NCBI GenBank assembly: GCA_000697055.1
Contig: JNDT01001347.1
Span: forward strand, 1 to 44,290
Direction: 5' to 3'
From: Saksenaea vasiformis B4078
Lineage: Eukaryota > Mucoromycota > Mucoromycetes > Mucorales > Saksenaeaceae
DNA: 44,290 nt
Part shown: positions 11,591 through 22,268 of the stretch, piece by piece
How positions within the stretch are numbered: position 1 is the stretch's first letter
Layout of the letters: the number at the start of each line of letters is the position of its first letter
Made by a program: the position numbers and the translations under genes
Notes under the pieces: model-generated
What the model was told of the DNA's origin: nothing
Seen by the model: only the letters and a program-made list of their open reading frames with translations
The model's database searches: none

Positions 11591-11607
11591 CCGCGAAAAT
11601 TTCACGG
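11591..11607. promoter_or_regulatory. 17-bp motif, arm 1 of a distant inverted repeat
   Basis: CCGCGAAAATTTCACGG lies about 90 bp upstream of the SAP30-like start codon. Its exact reverse complement occurs at 12345-12361. The core TTTTCGCGG resembles the E2F/MBF-type cell-cycle site consensus (TTTSSCGC). Regulatory function is inference from motif likeness and position. Confidence 0.35.
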
Positions 11608-11615
11608 GCATAAAA

Positions 11616-11993
11616 TTAAGCATTGGAATCCGCGTTTGACTGTAGTCTATACCTGGGGACGCAGAGGCCCAGCCCATTTTTCTTATGGGCTTGCTTGGGG
11701 TCCAATGATGTGGGCTGCTCTATGTGCTTGAGGCTTGCAGTTAGATCACGCAGCTTATCCAACACCTGTAGCATATAAAAAGAGTAAGAAAGCAAATCGA
11801 ATAGAGCGTTACAAAATGAACATACCAAAGGACCAAAGAGTGTATTAAGAGACGATTTCGATATCATTTTATATGCATAGATGAGAAGATGACTATTGCA
11901 GTTGCCCAGTCTTGACGTAACTGGTAAACTGGTTGGCTGAGAACAGTACCTGCTTTTGCAAGGATGATATTGCGTTTCATGGAAATTTAACAA
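11616..11993 (-). CDS. Possible small spliced gene, unknown function
   Basis: A minus-strand open frame of 125 codons contains a good intron: donor GTATGT right after codons for LNTLFGPL, and acceptor ATGCTACAG before VLDKLRDLTASLKHIEQ. Removing it (about 11825-11770) gives a smooth helical segment ending LQSNADSNA at 11616. A further intron may lie upstream, where GCAGGTACTG could be a donor after MKRNIILAKA, but the phase does not join cleanly. I do not recognise the protein. It lies 113 bp upstream of the SAP30-like gene on the same strand. It might be a small complex subunit or a chance frame. Confidence 0.35.
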   Translation of the reverse strand: MLNFHETQYHPCKSRYCSQPTSLPVTSRLGNCNSHLLIYAYKMISKSSLNTLFGPLVCSFCNALFDLLSYSFYMLQVLDKLRDLTASLKHIEQPTSLDPKQAHKKNGLGLCVPRYRLQSNADSNA

Positions 11994-12344
11994 TAATGTT
12001 TATACAATAAGTGAACAATAATCCCCAATCATCGGCAGATGTACAGCAAAATAGTGGCTGTGCGTATTTTATATGAAATCAGTGAGATACAATGACAGAA
12101 TTTATAATCATTGCCAGCCACAACAGCTTGAGACGCATGGATTTACCTGTACCGACCTTGGTATACACATGTAAAAGTGGAACCAACGCGCTCGCAGTTC
12201 TATCTCCAATCATGTGCCTTCTGGAAAGAATACGATGTCTATGGAGGCCTGCTGGAAAGTACTAAGGCGAGGTTTCTTATATCGGATTTAATCGTGCAAG
12301 GTTGGATTTCCTGGCATACGCGAAGTTGGATAAATGTTCTACTG

Positions 12345-12361
12345 CCGTGAAATTTTCGCGG
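12345..12361. promoter_or_regulatory. 17-bp motif, arm 2 of a distant inverted repeat
   Basis: CCGTGAAATTTTCGCGG is the exact reverse complement of 11591-11607, about 740 bp away. It is upstream of the possible small gene at 11616-11993. The E2F/MBF-like core is the same. Confidence 0.35.
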
Positions 12362-15071
12362 CCGGTATGAAACCTAAGTGCGCTTGCCTCCACACGGGAC
12401 TTCAACCATCCGTTTCCTGCGCACCGTAGAGCCATACTACTCAGAATCTGGATTTTGCGCATGAGTTATTGTCATAATGTTCAAAAACAACAGACAGCTA
12501 GAGCGAATAAATGAATAATAAGAGTAAAGAAAAGTATTTGTCTTCTATACGCATATAACGCAGAAACAAGTATTCAGGCACCAGAATACCGCTTTCGTTA
12601 ACATACGTGTTCTACGAAATGCAGCTAGTCTTTATCACTCTAGTCCTTGTGTATTGTGAAAATCATGGAGGACGGTTGGATTCTGCTAAATCTTACGACT
12701 TTTTATCGCGTCTCAGCGCAGCGTCGACCTTGACGCCACCATTTCCTCGTCCGTTCTGTGCTTCAGTTGCATTTCTTAGCCTCTGAAGGTGGTAGGAGGG
12801 GCATATTTTTGTGACTCTAGGTATTCATCTATTATAAACACAAACGGGTATCGTTTTTAAATTCAAGATCAGTCATATGTAAGCAGACACTACAGGACTT
12901 CCTTGTATGGGTTTCAAGTTCAGTGTTCTGAGGATGCTGTTTGAATTCAAGAGTCAACACTATAAAAATACCTGAAATAATGCATGAACAATACACAACT
13001 GCAAGTCTTCAGTTTAATTTCTGAGTTTAGGGTCGTTGTTGTCACAAAGTCAAAAAAAAAATTAAAGTAACCGTACCGAATTTGCGCTTGAACCGAAGTA
13101 TGGTACGTGAATAGCACTAGGAATACAACAACGATTTCTTTCAAGTGGATCAATTTGGGTCACAATTTCACCCAAGAATTTTGGCTAGGTCATTGTTGGA
13201 AGTACATACGCATTTGGCAACGTTGCACGCTGTTTATCAACCACACGTTTATGCTAATCTGTCGCTTTTGCGTCCATGAAGAATTTGACTTTAGCATCAA
13301 CGAAAAATGATACCTGGTTAATGTAAAGTGTTCGTTGAGGGTCCAATATTTCTGCGTATTTCTGTGAGGTTTCTAGCGGGATCAAATCTAGTCATCGGTA
13401 GCAAAGACAACCCGAATGGTATGAGCAACGCTCATCTCACGCGTGCTTATCCATGAAAGAGTTACAATAAACAATGCTATTTTCCCAGACGACTACGCGA
13501 GGGATGTTATCGCCCTTTCGATACACGGATGATAGAATTTTCCAGCTCCATATTGGTCTTTCAGTATTCACACGTATGTGATGAAATCTCATCTCATCTA
13601 CCAGTTCAAGTAAGGATACAGTCACAATCGATGGATAAGGCGTCGACCGCATACTTTAAGAACCTAAGCTTCCTGATCCCTTGTCATCCCTAAGGAACCC
13701 GCTGATCTCAGTGGTTGGATCGCCACCTACATTATTCGGGAACCTATCTTGATGTGACGGAGGTGCTCGTTGCTGTAGACATACATACCTTGTGAAGTGG
13801 CATGCTGTATTCAGCCAGTCAACACAAGAGGATCTCATGACATATGTGACTTCCACCGTGCAACTGAGAAACAGATGAGTCGAGGTACTGAAACCAAGAA
13901 AATGGCAAACTCTCAACTACAAGTATTAGTGACCTAGTAACATGCATGACATCCGTCCTACTCAACTTCAACACCGCCGAATGACCTGTAACTGTTATGA
14001 TCGATCTGACAGATAAGATCTGGCTGCGCTGTTGAGCCTGTTCACTTGCAAACTATATAACAAGCGAAAAAGGGGTCATTCAGCTCGCAAAGTGTCGGGT
14101 ACGCAGAACTTGAAGATACTGGCATGATTACACGGGAATATCAACCAACGCAAAACTGAAGGCTGCCCGATCAAATGATAGTGAAATCGATAGCTTTTGG
14201 AAATGGAATCATGACAGGAAAAGTTCTGCGCCCCCAACAACGTCCATCCTGAAAAAGCTAGAAGAGGTGGCTTGGAAAAATAGTCCTTTTTAGCACGTTT
14301 AGCGTGTGATGTATGTTAACATGTTTGTAGAAGTATGCCAAGATCAACTTAGCCGACGAGCACTTGACGTCTTAAATGTCAATAACGGACTTTGAAAACG
14401 AAAAGGACGGCAGACACAGATGGGCAAGCGGGGACGAAGATTCATGATAGTCTCCGAGCTCGACCGCTGTACAACACTACGAAATGGAGATTCCGAAGAT
14501 GAAACAAATGTTCGCGAAATGGTTTAACGTAGCGTGTGGAACAGACGAGTTACATCCAGTTTTTCAGCGCCCGTTAGCAAATATCTGTGAAAATAACGTG
14601 GTTTATGTGATACATCATATTAAAACTTTCATTTACAAGCAGGAATCCAGAAAATTTGCATCTGCAAACTATTTGGGATGCTCAGGACATCTGTATAATC
14701 CCTTGCAAATCTAGCTCCCTTACTTGCGTTCACAGGTGAGCAGTAACTCAGGGTTGGTGTTTTAGCTCTAGAAGGGATGGGAAGTAAAAAAGCGTAGTAG
14801 ATCCCCGACGGGATAGGTAAGTACGCTAAACAAACGAAAAACGCGTTTGGTATTCGTTTGTCGGGCGTGCTATTCCCAACAAGTTAATGTTTACATTGTA
14901 GGTCCTTGCAGAACACTTTACGTCTTAAAAGTAAATGTTAAAGCAATGCAATCACAAAGTTCGCCTTCAGCAGCGCAGAAATTTTACCCAATCCTGTCCT
15001 CATACGTAATCCACCTCGATACGTAGATAATGGTGCAATTGCGTTTGCTTGCGTCTGGAAATAAGATGGTT
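12362..15071. other. Gene-poor stretch with decayed open frames
   Basis: No intact gene is visible. Short protein-like frames interrupted by stops occur on the minus strand between about 13650 and 13090 (including a frame containing LETSQKYAEILDPQRT) and on the plus strand between about 14370 and 14712. None has a recognisable catalytic motif. The pattern fits an old, degraded insertion or pseudogene field, but I cannot name the source. Confidence 0.4.
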
Positions 15072-15586
15072 TCAATATCTTCCTTCTGCAATGTCGATCT
15101 TGAGATGATTGTTTGTTGTTTCATCCACTTTTGCAACAAATGGAATATCTTTCTCCCATAAATGAATAAACAGTACTCTGTGGTCTGATGATGTTTGCTG
15201 TACAAACAATGTATCACTTTTTAAAAGGGTTTTTTCCTTTATTAGAAGTAAACAGTACAAGTCGAAAGACCAATCCGTAAGTCGGAGTGTTGATCTATAA
15301 CTACGATGACGATCCCATCGCGAGAGAAATCTTCCCATCTCATTTACAAATACGACGTTAATCATTGTGTTCTATAAAAGAGGCTTTCTGTAATTATAGA
15401 GTTTGATAAAGGATACATCGTTTCAGATACCATGTGTCTGAAATTTTGCAGTTTTAGGAAATTAATAACGAATTGCCAAAATCGATTATAATCTTTAAAA
15501 GAGAATATCTTCCTTTGCGGTAGATAATTACTGCAATATTTCATATCTTCTTCGTCAAAGTTTATGACGCCAAATCCATTTTCCAA
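15072..15586 (-). pseudogene. Unidentified broken coding region
   Basis: Two minus-strand open frames of 74 and 97 codons abut with a 4-base stop/start overlap (ATGA at 15362-15365) in different frames. The first reads MENGFGVINFDEEDMKYC at its start; the second ends ETTNNHLKIDIAEGRY. Both have protein-like composition and no repeats, which suggests one ancestral coding region with a frameshift or an unrecognised intron. I do not recognise either part. No splice pair I tried joins them in frame. Downstream minus-strand frames at 14984-15217 overlap and are likely shadows. Confidence 0.3.
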
Positions 15587-16253
15587 TGATGGGCGCTTTC
15601 ATATTCACCTGAACTTGTCATATGCAACAAGCTATGTTCTATGCGCCCTGTACATTCAGTTGATACAGGTGCACAGTATTTATTTATCAAGTGCATCATC
15701 AATCACAGTGACAGTCTTGGAATACCTCCGATCGATCATACGGAAGAAAAGGTGCAGCTTTAGTGGCCAAAGATGCGCCACCATTGTCGAGAAAAATGTA
15801 TGCAAGGAGTTACTACGCTTTTGGTATGCGAGATCCGATAAAGGAAAAAAAGGAAGTATACCAAGCAACACAAAGAAAAGGATCTAATTTTATAGTACAA
15901 CTATACGCGTACTTGTGCACCAGATAGGCAAGTGGTGGCTTGAATACTCTAGTTGGCAAAAAGAGAAAAGAAAAGCATGCATGCTCCAACTAAGGAGTAT
16001 GTCGTCCTCTAACACGGTGTAGGGTCAAGATGCACGACAGTTTATTTACTCTTTCACAATGTATCTATTCAATTAAAATAATTCATTTTTTATGGTATTC
16101 TATTACATTCGACTTTAGTTCCGAAAGGGATCAAGTCGGATGGATTGTTAAGCGTGCAACGCGAGTGTTTGTAGTAATTTTCGAAAGGCTGCGAATCCCT
16201 AAAACAGCGCCACACAGGGAAAAGAGAATGTATGTTACACAGAAGATCAGCCG
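15587..16253. other. Spacer downstream of the arrestin gene
   Basis: Opposing frames at 15564-15887 (+) and 15680-15871 (-) exclude each other and match nothing known to me. The right part is the likely 3' UTR of the arrestin-like gene that ends at 16254. Confidence 0.4.
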
Positions 16254-17462
16254 CTATAGGCATGGCAACTCCTCGTATCTTGGCGGTCTCACTTCCATTT
16301 CAGTGCACGCTTGGGACATTACTGAATTGTACGGTGGCAAGTACCATGATGTACTACAATCTTCTTGTCGGAGTTGCGGAAAATTCATCATCGATGACGG
16401 ATCGTAAGGTAACGATTCCGCCGTGTCTTCATAAGCAGGTAAGCCAGATGAGGTAATGGCACAGATTGTAACAGGCAAAGTAGCGCGAAGTTCAGATATG
16501 TGACCATCAGGATTTTCGACCGACAGAACGAATTTGAGCTTATGTCGGATTCTCACCGCGTCGTTCTGCAAGCTGCACTGGATGTCATCTGCTGATCTGG
16601 GAACAGGGATGACCTGCAACTTTGACCACTCAACAGATGACAAAGTGCTTTGCCTACGATTGCCGCGTCCAAACTTGTTGTCCACCGTGTGAAACAGAAC
16701 ACGATTGTGACATCGCGGTCGCCCACTAAACCAGCCATTTGTAGCACGGCAGGTCATGTACTCCTTAAAAACACAAGAAAGAAAGCGGACCCTGACATCA
16801 GGCATGAGCGGGGTTACCCGCACATTGACCGGAATTTGTTCTCCATGAGCATATGTGCTGGTGGGCATCGAGATTTCGTAAATCAGCTTATCAGCCCACT
16901 GATTTGTGATGATCACCGGCTCCATAAATCCCGAGTCAACCGGTAGGGTCTGGCGCCACAGCTGAATATCCCGCCGCGCAACGTAGTTGGGCAAGAATGT
17001 CGACCTCTCCACGACTGCTTTGAGTCGGTACCGTACTTGATAGAGCTTGTCGATGTGGACTGACTCCGGAAGACTACCCGGTAAGGCCATCTCAAACTCA
17101 AATGCGTATTCACCTGCCGACAGGCGGTGCTGCTTTGGTTGCCGGGGCAACAATGGCCAGGTATGGTTTATCACGTTGCGAACCTCTCGGAAAAGTCTCT
17201 GGTGGCCGTTACCAAGGGCTACAGGTAACCCACATTTAGTACTTATAAAAAGCGTTGTGGTTGTACACTACTAACGTTCGGTCCAGGTAATCGTCATTGT
17301 TCCATTGAAATATAAATTGATCGCTTTGACTTTTGTTGGCTGTTGTAGGTTCAAATGGACGATGCCGCGCAAAACGCATCCTGCCGATTCGGAGGGTGAT
17401 CCATAGAGGACCAGTTGCTCGTTTTCTACGTGGATCTTGAGTTTAGGATTGGAACGCTTCAT
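16254..17462 (-). CDS. Alpha-arrestin (ART family) with PY-type motifs
   Basis: Fungal alpha-arrestins link plasma-membrane transporters to Rsp5-type HECT ubiquitin ligases and drive endocytosis. Two exons, 17462-17276 and 17218-16254, join in phase 1/2 to 1152 nt (383 aa). The 57-nt intron has a GTTAGT donor and a TACTAA branch site. The N-terminal arrestin fold begins KLKIHVENEQLVLYG and continues into AGEYAFEFEMALPGSLPES. The C-terminal arrestin half starts near the EISMPTSTYAHGEQIPVNV segment. The tail carries three proline-tyrosine motifs: LPAYEDT near 322, LPPYNSV near 356 and PPRYEEL near 374. The last matches the WW-binding PPxY class. The protein is shorter than yeast Rod1 or Art4 and lacks their long tail. 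The cargo cannot be deduced. Confidence 0.88.
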
Positions 17463-18750
17463 GTGGAAAAGGAAAAAGAAAAGGAGAGCAGACAGAAAGT
17501 AGGTCGTAACTTTACTTTTGTTGAGTTTAAATACACAGTGGCTGCATGTCATTACACAGGCTCCCCAAAAAAGGCCTTGAAAATTGAAATTTTAAGTCGT
17601 AGACTCTGTTTGCGCCATGGCCGGTTCGGCGATCCGTCTTTTCCTCCATTTCTTCCAAAAATAGGTAGACCGTCTAGATTGTGTGAAATGAATGTTGAAA
17701 AGTAATGCTTGTTTCAATCATATACCATAAATACATTTTTTTTCTTCTTATTAAGTGAAATGGATCAGCTGTTACATCAACTTTATGACTTCCAGAATTG
17801 CATTACTTGATGTCGTTTTTAGATCTTCGTAGACCGCTCAAATGCCGGTAATCAGGAATAACTATACACCTAATCGCTTGTTGCAAGCGTCTATCAGATA
17901 TGCATATCTAGGACAATAAATACGTCGTACGCACAAATGGTCGCGTTCTTCATCCTTCTACCGATCAGAATTATTTCTTCTCTCCAAGTAAGCGTTCAGA
18001 TTCTAGATAATCTTGTACGAATAAACTTAGAAACGTTAGAACCCTGACTGATATCACTGGATGTCAAATGATCGACTTTTTGTTTAACCGTGAGTGGTGT
18101 CACCATGTCTTGGTGCTTCGAGAAAAATTGCCGCAACGTGGTCCATGCAACTTCTGCACTCAGCAACGTTATTCTTTATAATGTGCAAGGATGCAGATGA
18201 TAAAAACGGTTCCAATGTACGGTAATAACTACGCAGAAAAAAGTCAAAAAAAGAACCACACATTCAACCATTTAACCGCGTTCCAATTACCCGAAAAATC
18301 GCTAGATTGAGTGGAAAAATGTTGAATCAGAGATAAACCGCAGCAAATCAGGCCGCTGGAAATGGAAGTCGTTTGTCAAACAATCTACCTGCACTCTCCA
18401 GCGAAATCACAGGGACACAAAAGAACATTCTTTTGTCTCGATTACAACCAAAAAAAGGATAGTCAGGGTGCATACACTGTTTCCAGGCTCCTCAGTTGTG
18501 GGGAAGGACCGGAGAAAATTTGTACGAAATTCGAACCCAGTTGGTACCTATCCAAGTGATTTTGGGACGAAATTGCGAACCTTTTTCATTTCCAAACAAT
18601 GAACATTTCGAACAACGGGAAGCACGAGGTGCTATAAATACAGTATTCCATCACATTAATGGAATAATTACTTTCAGTTTTCGATAACGAATATAAAGAA
18701 AATGCAACTGCGATGAAAGAAACAGAGCAAGTAAATAAAGGAACAGAGGA
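17463..18750. other. Intergenic, nothing recognised
   Basis: The left part is the probable promoter of the arrestin gene. A plus-strand frame at 17415-17705 is partly a shadow of arrestin exon 1. Two overlapping frames at 18362-18687 show no family features. AT-rich with scattered A and T runs. Confidence 0.45.
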
Positions 18751-19044
18751 GTGCCAAAGTCCAAATTATCTGAAGAGCATACAGCTTTCATCGCTTCATA
18801 CGTCGACAAAAATCCTACAGCGACCTTAACCAATATTGTCGATGTCCTTTGTGGATAATTTGAAGGCCTCGAAGTATCTACCTCTGCTGTTCGTAGATAT
18901 ACGGCTGACAAATGAAACTTGTTGAAATTAGCAGCAAAGAGCGATTCTGAGGAAGTACTAGAAGCAAGAAACGAGAAATTTCAGAGCTTGATGGATAACG
19001 GTGATGGCTTCGCGACCCACTACGTTTTTCGGAGATGGAACTAG
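18751..19044 (+). pseudogene. Degraded Tc1/mariner-type transposase, N-terminal part
   Basis: Reading from 18751 in one frame gives KLSEEHTAFIASYVDKNP, then TATLTNIVDVLCG, a TAA stop, FEGLEVSTSAVRRYTADK, a TGA stop and a helical stretch ending near GFATHYVF. This is the layout of the helix-turn-helix DNA-binding region and the lead into the DDE domain of the Tc1/mariner-like transposases common in Mucorales. Two in-frame stops show it is dead. The catalytic DDE part that should follow is not recognisable, and I saw no terminal inverted repeats. The family call is from motif memory. Confidence 0.55.
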
Positions 19045-19059
19045 AACAAGAGTATTGGT

Positions 19060-20066
19060 TTAAGGACGGACGGGTAGTCGGCCTTTGTTAATCTTGCATG
19101 ACATGACACGCAGCTTTTTATTCTTTTGCAGAGTTGAATCGACATCTTTATCAGTAGTATGGCTCGGCTTGACTTTAACTGACAACACGTGGCGGATGTC
19201 CAGAAATTTTGTAGATATGAAATCGTTTTCTGAATTAAAAGATGACGAATAAATATGCAACGTCTGAGCGGCCGCCGATGTTCTAAGAAATATGGTTGAT
19301 TGAAATGATCGCTGCTGTATGATAGTACAAACGCTTCCAAAGAGGACGCACTCATTTTATTTAGAAAGGGTCTTTCGAACGAGACAACGTGTGATGTACG
19401 AACGCGCAGCATTCACTAAACTTTCGGACGTTCTGAGAGACACAACCATCCTCCTGTCGTCTCCGCTGTCAATATGTCGTAGAACAAAGTCGGTTCGATG
19501 CATCGGTTGCTTGGCTATGTCGGTTGACAGTAGAGTGTTGAACGTGTCGACGATGCTAGATGCGCATTCAGAGCTGGACAGTCAAAGTAAGTTCCAGAAA
19601 CCCCTTCCCAATCAAAACCGTTTCCCCATACCGCTTGATGTCAAACTCTGGCATCTGCGGGAAGACGTTATCAAATAAAGGAGCATAGACAAACTGCTTC
19701 CATCAGCTTTCTTGATTTACTTGCTCCATTAGTCCCAATTCGTATCATCGCAATTATTGCAGGCCTGAAAAAGTAATTAGTACTAGTGAATATTTACAAG
19801 TTCATATCTCAAATAAGTACCCTGAGATCAGTATGTTTTAATAGACGAACGGAACGATTAGACCAATACTGCTTCATATTTTGAACGGTGACACTATCGC
19901 CCATGTCGATGTTTATGATTTCGCTTGTCCTCTTAACACCTTTCATGGCATGCACGTCTGCTTTCTCTTGCACAGAGTGGGGACAATTTTGAAATAAATG
20001 AAAATAATGAAGGAAATCTAAATGTCGTTTCATCTCCGGGTGGGAGCCCACATCCTCAGACTTCAT
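19060..20066 (-). pseudogene. Unidentified broken minus-strand coding region
   Basis: Several long minus-strand frames follow one another. 20066-19809 reads MKSEDVGSHPEMKRHLDF and ends at a plausible GTACTT donor. Next comes DNVFPQMPEFDIKRYGE, then from about 19592 a 79-codon open stretch containing SIVDTFNTLLSTDIAKQ and RMVVSLRTSESLVNAARS. This ends at a TAA near 19356. The same frame then stays open to 19060. A GTTTCTGG donor with a TGTCCAG acceptor near 19593 would fuse the second and third parts in phase. The single stop and an alternative frame restarting at it suggest one disabling change or another intron. I do not recognise the protein. It sits beside the transposase relic but has no visible transposase motif. 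Confidence 0.35.
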
Positions 20067-20395
20067 TCCGGCAACTGTCCGATTTCCGGAAATGCAAATA
20101 TTTCTTCAAAATACAGTGCTCGTTGCCCACCCCCAAAGACGCTGTGGACTTGCAAAGAAGATGGTTGCCCGGGAAGCGAGGGTCAGAGGCTGCAGAGGAC
20201 GTCTGCAATAATTTTCTTGCGTTTGCCCAAAAAGCTAATTTTTCCCGTCGGACAAGGAGCGAATAAACGAGCTTTGAAGAAACGCAATTCCATTGCTTGA
20301 GTATCTCACGTGCCGATGACGCTGTCTTACATCATGGAGTTTTCAAAACATTGTTCAGGATTCGCCGCCTATTATTCTCACACGGGTACTGCTAG
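20067..20395. other. Unassigned spacer
   Basis: Frames are open on both strands for short distances (plus 20022-20300 and an overlapping plus frame reading KDAVDLQRRWLPGKRG). None is convincing. It may be an upstream part of the broken minus-strand region. Confidence 0.3.
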
Positions 20396-20466
20396 CCTGG
20401 CTTCGTGCGTGCGCTACCGTGTTGCTACTCATTTTCTTGAAATGACCTGCAGCATGCCTGCGTATT
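20396..20466. repeat. 71-bp direct repeat, copy 1
   Basis: Starts CCTGGCTTCGTGCGTGCGCT and ends near GCATGCCTGCGTATTA. It aligns without gaps to 20550-20620. About nine positions differ, and all are C/T or A/G transitions. Confidence 0.75.
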
Positions 20467-20549
20467 ATCGGTTTCAGATGCTATGCTTTTTCCAGCATCG
20501 TGGGACAATAGATGTGAGGATGGCTACGATTATCATACAATACAACTGC

Positions 20550-20620
20550 CCTGGCTCTGTGCGTGTGCTACCGTGTTGTTACTCATTTTCTTGAAATGGC
20601 CTGCAGTATGCCTGTGTGTC
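20550..20620. repeat. 71-bp direct repeat, copy 2
   Basis: Starts CCTGGCTCTGTGCGTGTGCT and ends near GTATGCCTGTGTGTCA. The offset from copy 1 is 154 bp. This copy carries T where copy 1 carries C at most differing pyrimidine sites. The 83-bp spacer shows only weak similarity to the sequence before copy 1. Confidence 0.75.
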
Positions 20621-21099
20621 ATAGTTCCGGATGTTCCCGGTTGGGTTTGATTGAAGACAAAGATAATTATGTGAGGTTTTCCCTTATTTTTGCGGCCGCT
20701 CATCAGCTTTGTTGTGACCTTAGTTTAGGGAAGAATTCAATCGAAAAGTATTACGAGAGTCGTGTCTATTTAGAAATTGTAATGGGTCAATATGTATATG
20801 TCCGAATAAACGTATTTCTTCCAGTGCGGGAGACTTTACACCGGCATGCCGCCTCTCCTTCCTGTCTTCTTTATCACTACCCCATCGATACGCCGGACTA
20901 TCTTCTTCCTATAAGGATGCCCTCAGAAATGGCTGGTGTGGATTACTATCTGGACGTGCTTTCTCCACTCCCCATAACGTCCGCCTCCCCTTCTCTTCTC
21001 CAATTTCCCTCTCCCTCTACCCCTCTTCAAGCATCTCAGTCATTAGCAGTGTTTTTATTGCCCTCTGGGATGCCCATTGGCGTCGGTTTTCGTGGATGA
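20596..21099 (+). CDS. Unassigned open frame downstream of the repeat
   Basis: From the ATG at 20596 a frame of about 167 codons runs to a TGA at 21099. The first residues (MACSMPVCH) are encoded by the repeat. The middle has a protein-like stretch (EDKDNYVRFSLIFAAAHQL). The last third is a CT-rich, Ser/Pro/Leu-rich run that could be open by composition alone. There is no signal peptide or known domain, and no intron is needed. I give it low weight as a real gene. Confidence 0.2.
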   Translation: MACSMPVCHSSGCSRLGLIEDKDNYVRFSLIFAAAHQLCCDLSLGKNSIEKYYESRVYLEIVMGQYVYVRINVFLPVRETLHRHAASPSCLLYHYPIDTPDYLLPIRMPSEMAGVDYYLDVLSPLPITSASPSLLQFPSPSTPLQASQSLAVFLLPSGMPIGVGFRG

Positions 21100-22268
21100 G
21101 AAATCTCTGGACTTCTTTGGCTAGCACTTTTTCTTCTTTTTTCCGTTATATTTCTTTTCCCCTGTCGAACACCTTTAGCATTCTCGTCGTTCCCTCTCCT
21201 AGATAGATAGCATCCAGTTCAAACTGCCTTTACCAAGCGCATCCCTTCCTTTAAACACGTGACGGATGAAACTAATGCCTTGAGCCGTTACAAATAGAAA
21301 AGGGAAGATCTCCACGCGTTTTCCAATCTTTGTTTTTTTTTTCTCCAAGCAACAAAGTATTGGCATAACAGACAGTCAAAGACTAGTAACACGAATATTT
21401 CATTCCTAGGAAAGTAACCCTTGTTTACTTTCGACATCCCTAGGCACAATGAATGTTGGCATAGATGGCAAGTTGGAAATTTGTATCTCTTTTGGCTACG
21501 GCAAAACGTTAACGAATACACCGTACCACAACCAGCCCCTGAAATCCTCTTCCCCTGATCCATACCCTTAATTCTGTTTAGGGATAACCTTCCGGACTTA
21601 ACATGGAAGAATTTAGCGCGCCAATAGCAGCATTGAACTAACGTAAAAGGTCCTATTCCCTAGCACAGAGTCCACTGGACCTAACGCTAAACAATTTCTT
21701 TGTTCCTTCTCTTTTCTTTAGATACATTACATTTTCACTTCCATTTTACCCACTAAGACAACAGGGGTTTAGAGATACCCTGTCCTTAATGGATTGAACC
21801 AGAGCGAGTGGTCAGCATCGTAGAATAAATTTATAGTTCGTCTGAGCGATAGCCACGCATTTCTCGCCATGAAAACAGATAACTTGCACACGACTCTTCA
21901 TTTCGGTAGCTATACGGCTATCGATTGCGCAATAACAACTGAAAAGAGAGAAGTGAATATGTTAAGGCCTGTCCGCGAACGCACGTATAGTGAGCTGGCT
22001 CCGTACGGAAACCACCGAGGAAAACATCTTCATAGATCAATTGCGTGTGAATCACACGTCTCTACACTTTTCTCTTTAACACGCTAGCTTAAAGGCATTG
22101 CTGCCATGCATGCAAGCAGAAACAGTTTCTCATTCAGCACATCAAGTTTCTAGAATAGTAGCGAGTTTTATTTTTATTTTTTTTTTGTTGATAGTTTACA
22201 GGGATGGAGAGAGGTCTATGTTCATGCCTTTAATTCTACAATGTCGGTAGTTACAGACAAGCATTTGC
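21100..22268. other. Intergenic, nothing recognised
   Basis: Pyrimidine-rich near 21110-21200, otherwise mixed. A minus-strand frame at 21288-21563 has several cysteines (CHLCQHSLCLG) but no matching zinc-finger spacing and no start context. The right end holds the likely 3' UTR of the Suv3 gene. Confidence 0.45.

Noticed and set aside
15362..15365. ATGA stop/start overlap as a bacterial-style translationally coupled operon
   Set aside because: Flanking genes are intron-rich eukaryotic genes; the overlap is probably a frameshift or chance.
18520..18560. B-box-like GTTCGAA motif on the minus strand, a possible tRNA
   Set aside because: No matching A box and no cloverleaf arms can be drawn around it; other GTTCGA or GTTCAAA hits in the window also failed.
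21288..21563. Minus-strand frame with several cysteines as a zinc-finger gene
   Set aside because: The Cys/His spacing fits no finger class, and there is no start context or intron signal.
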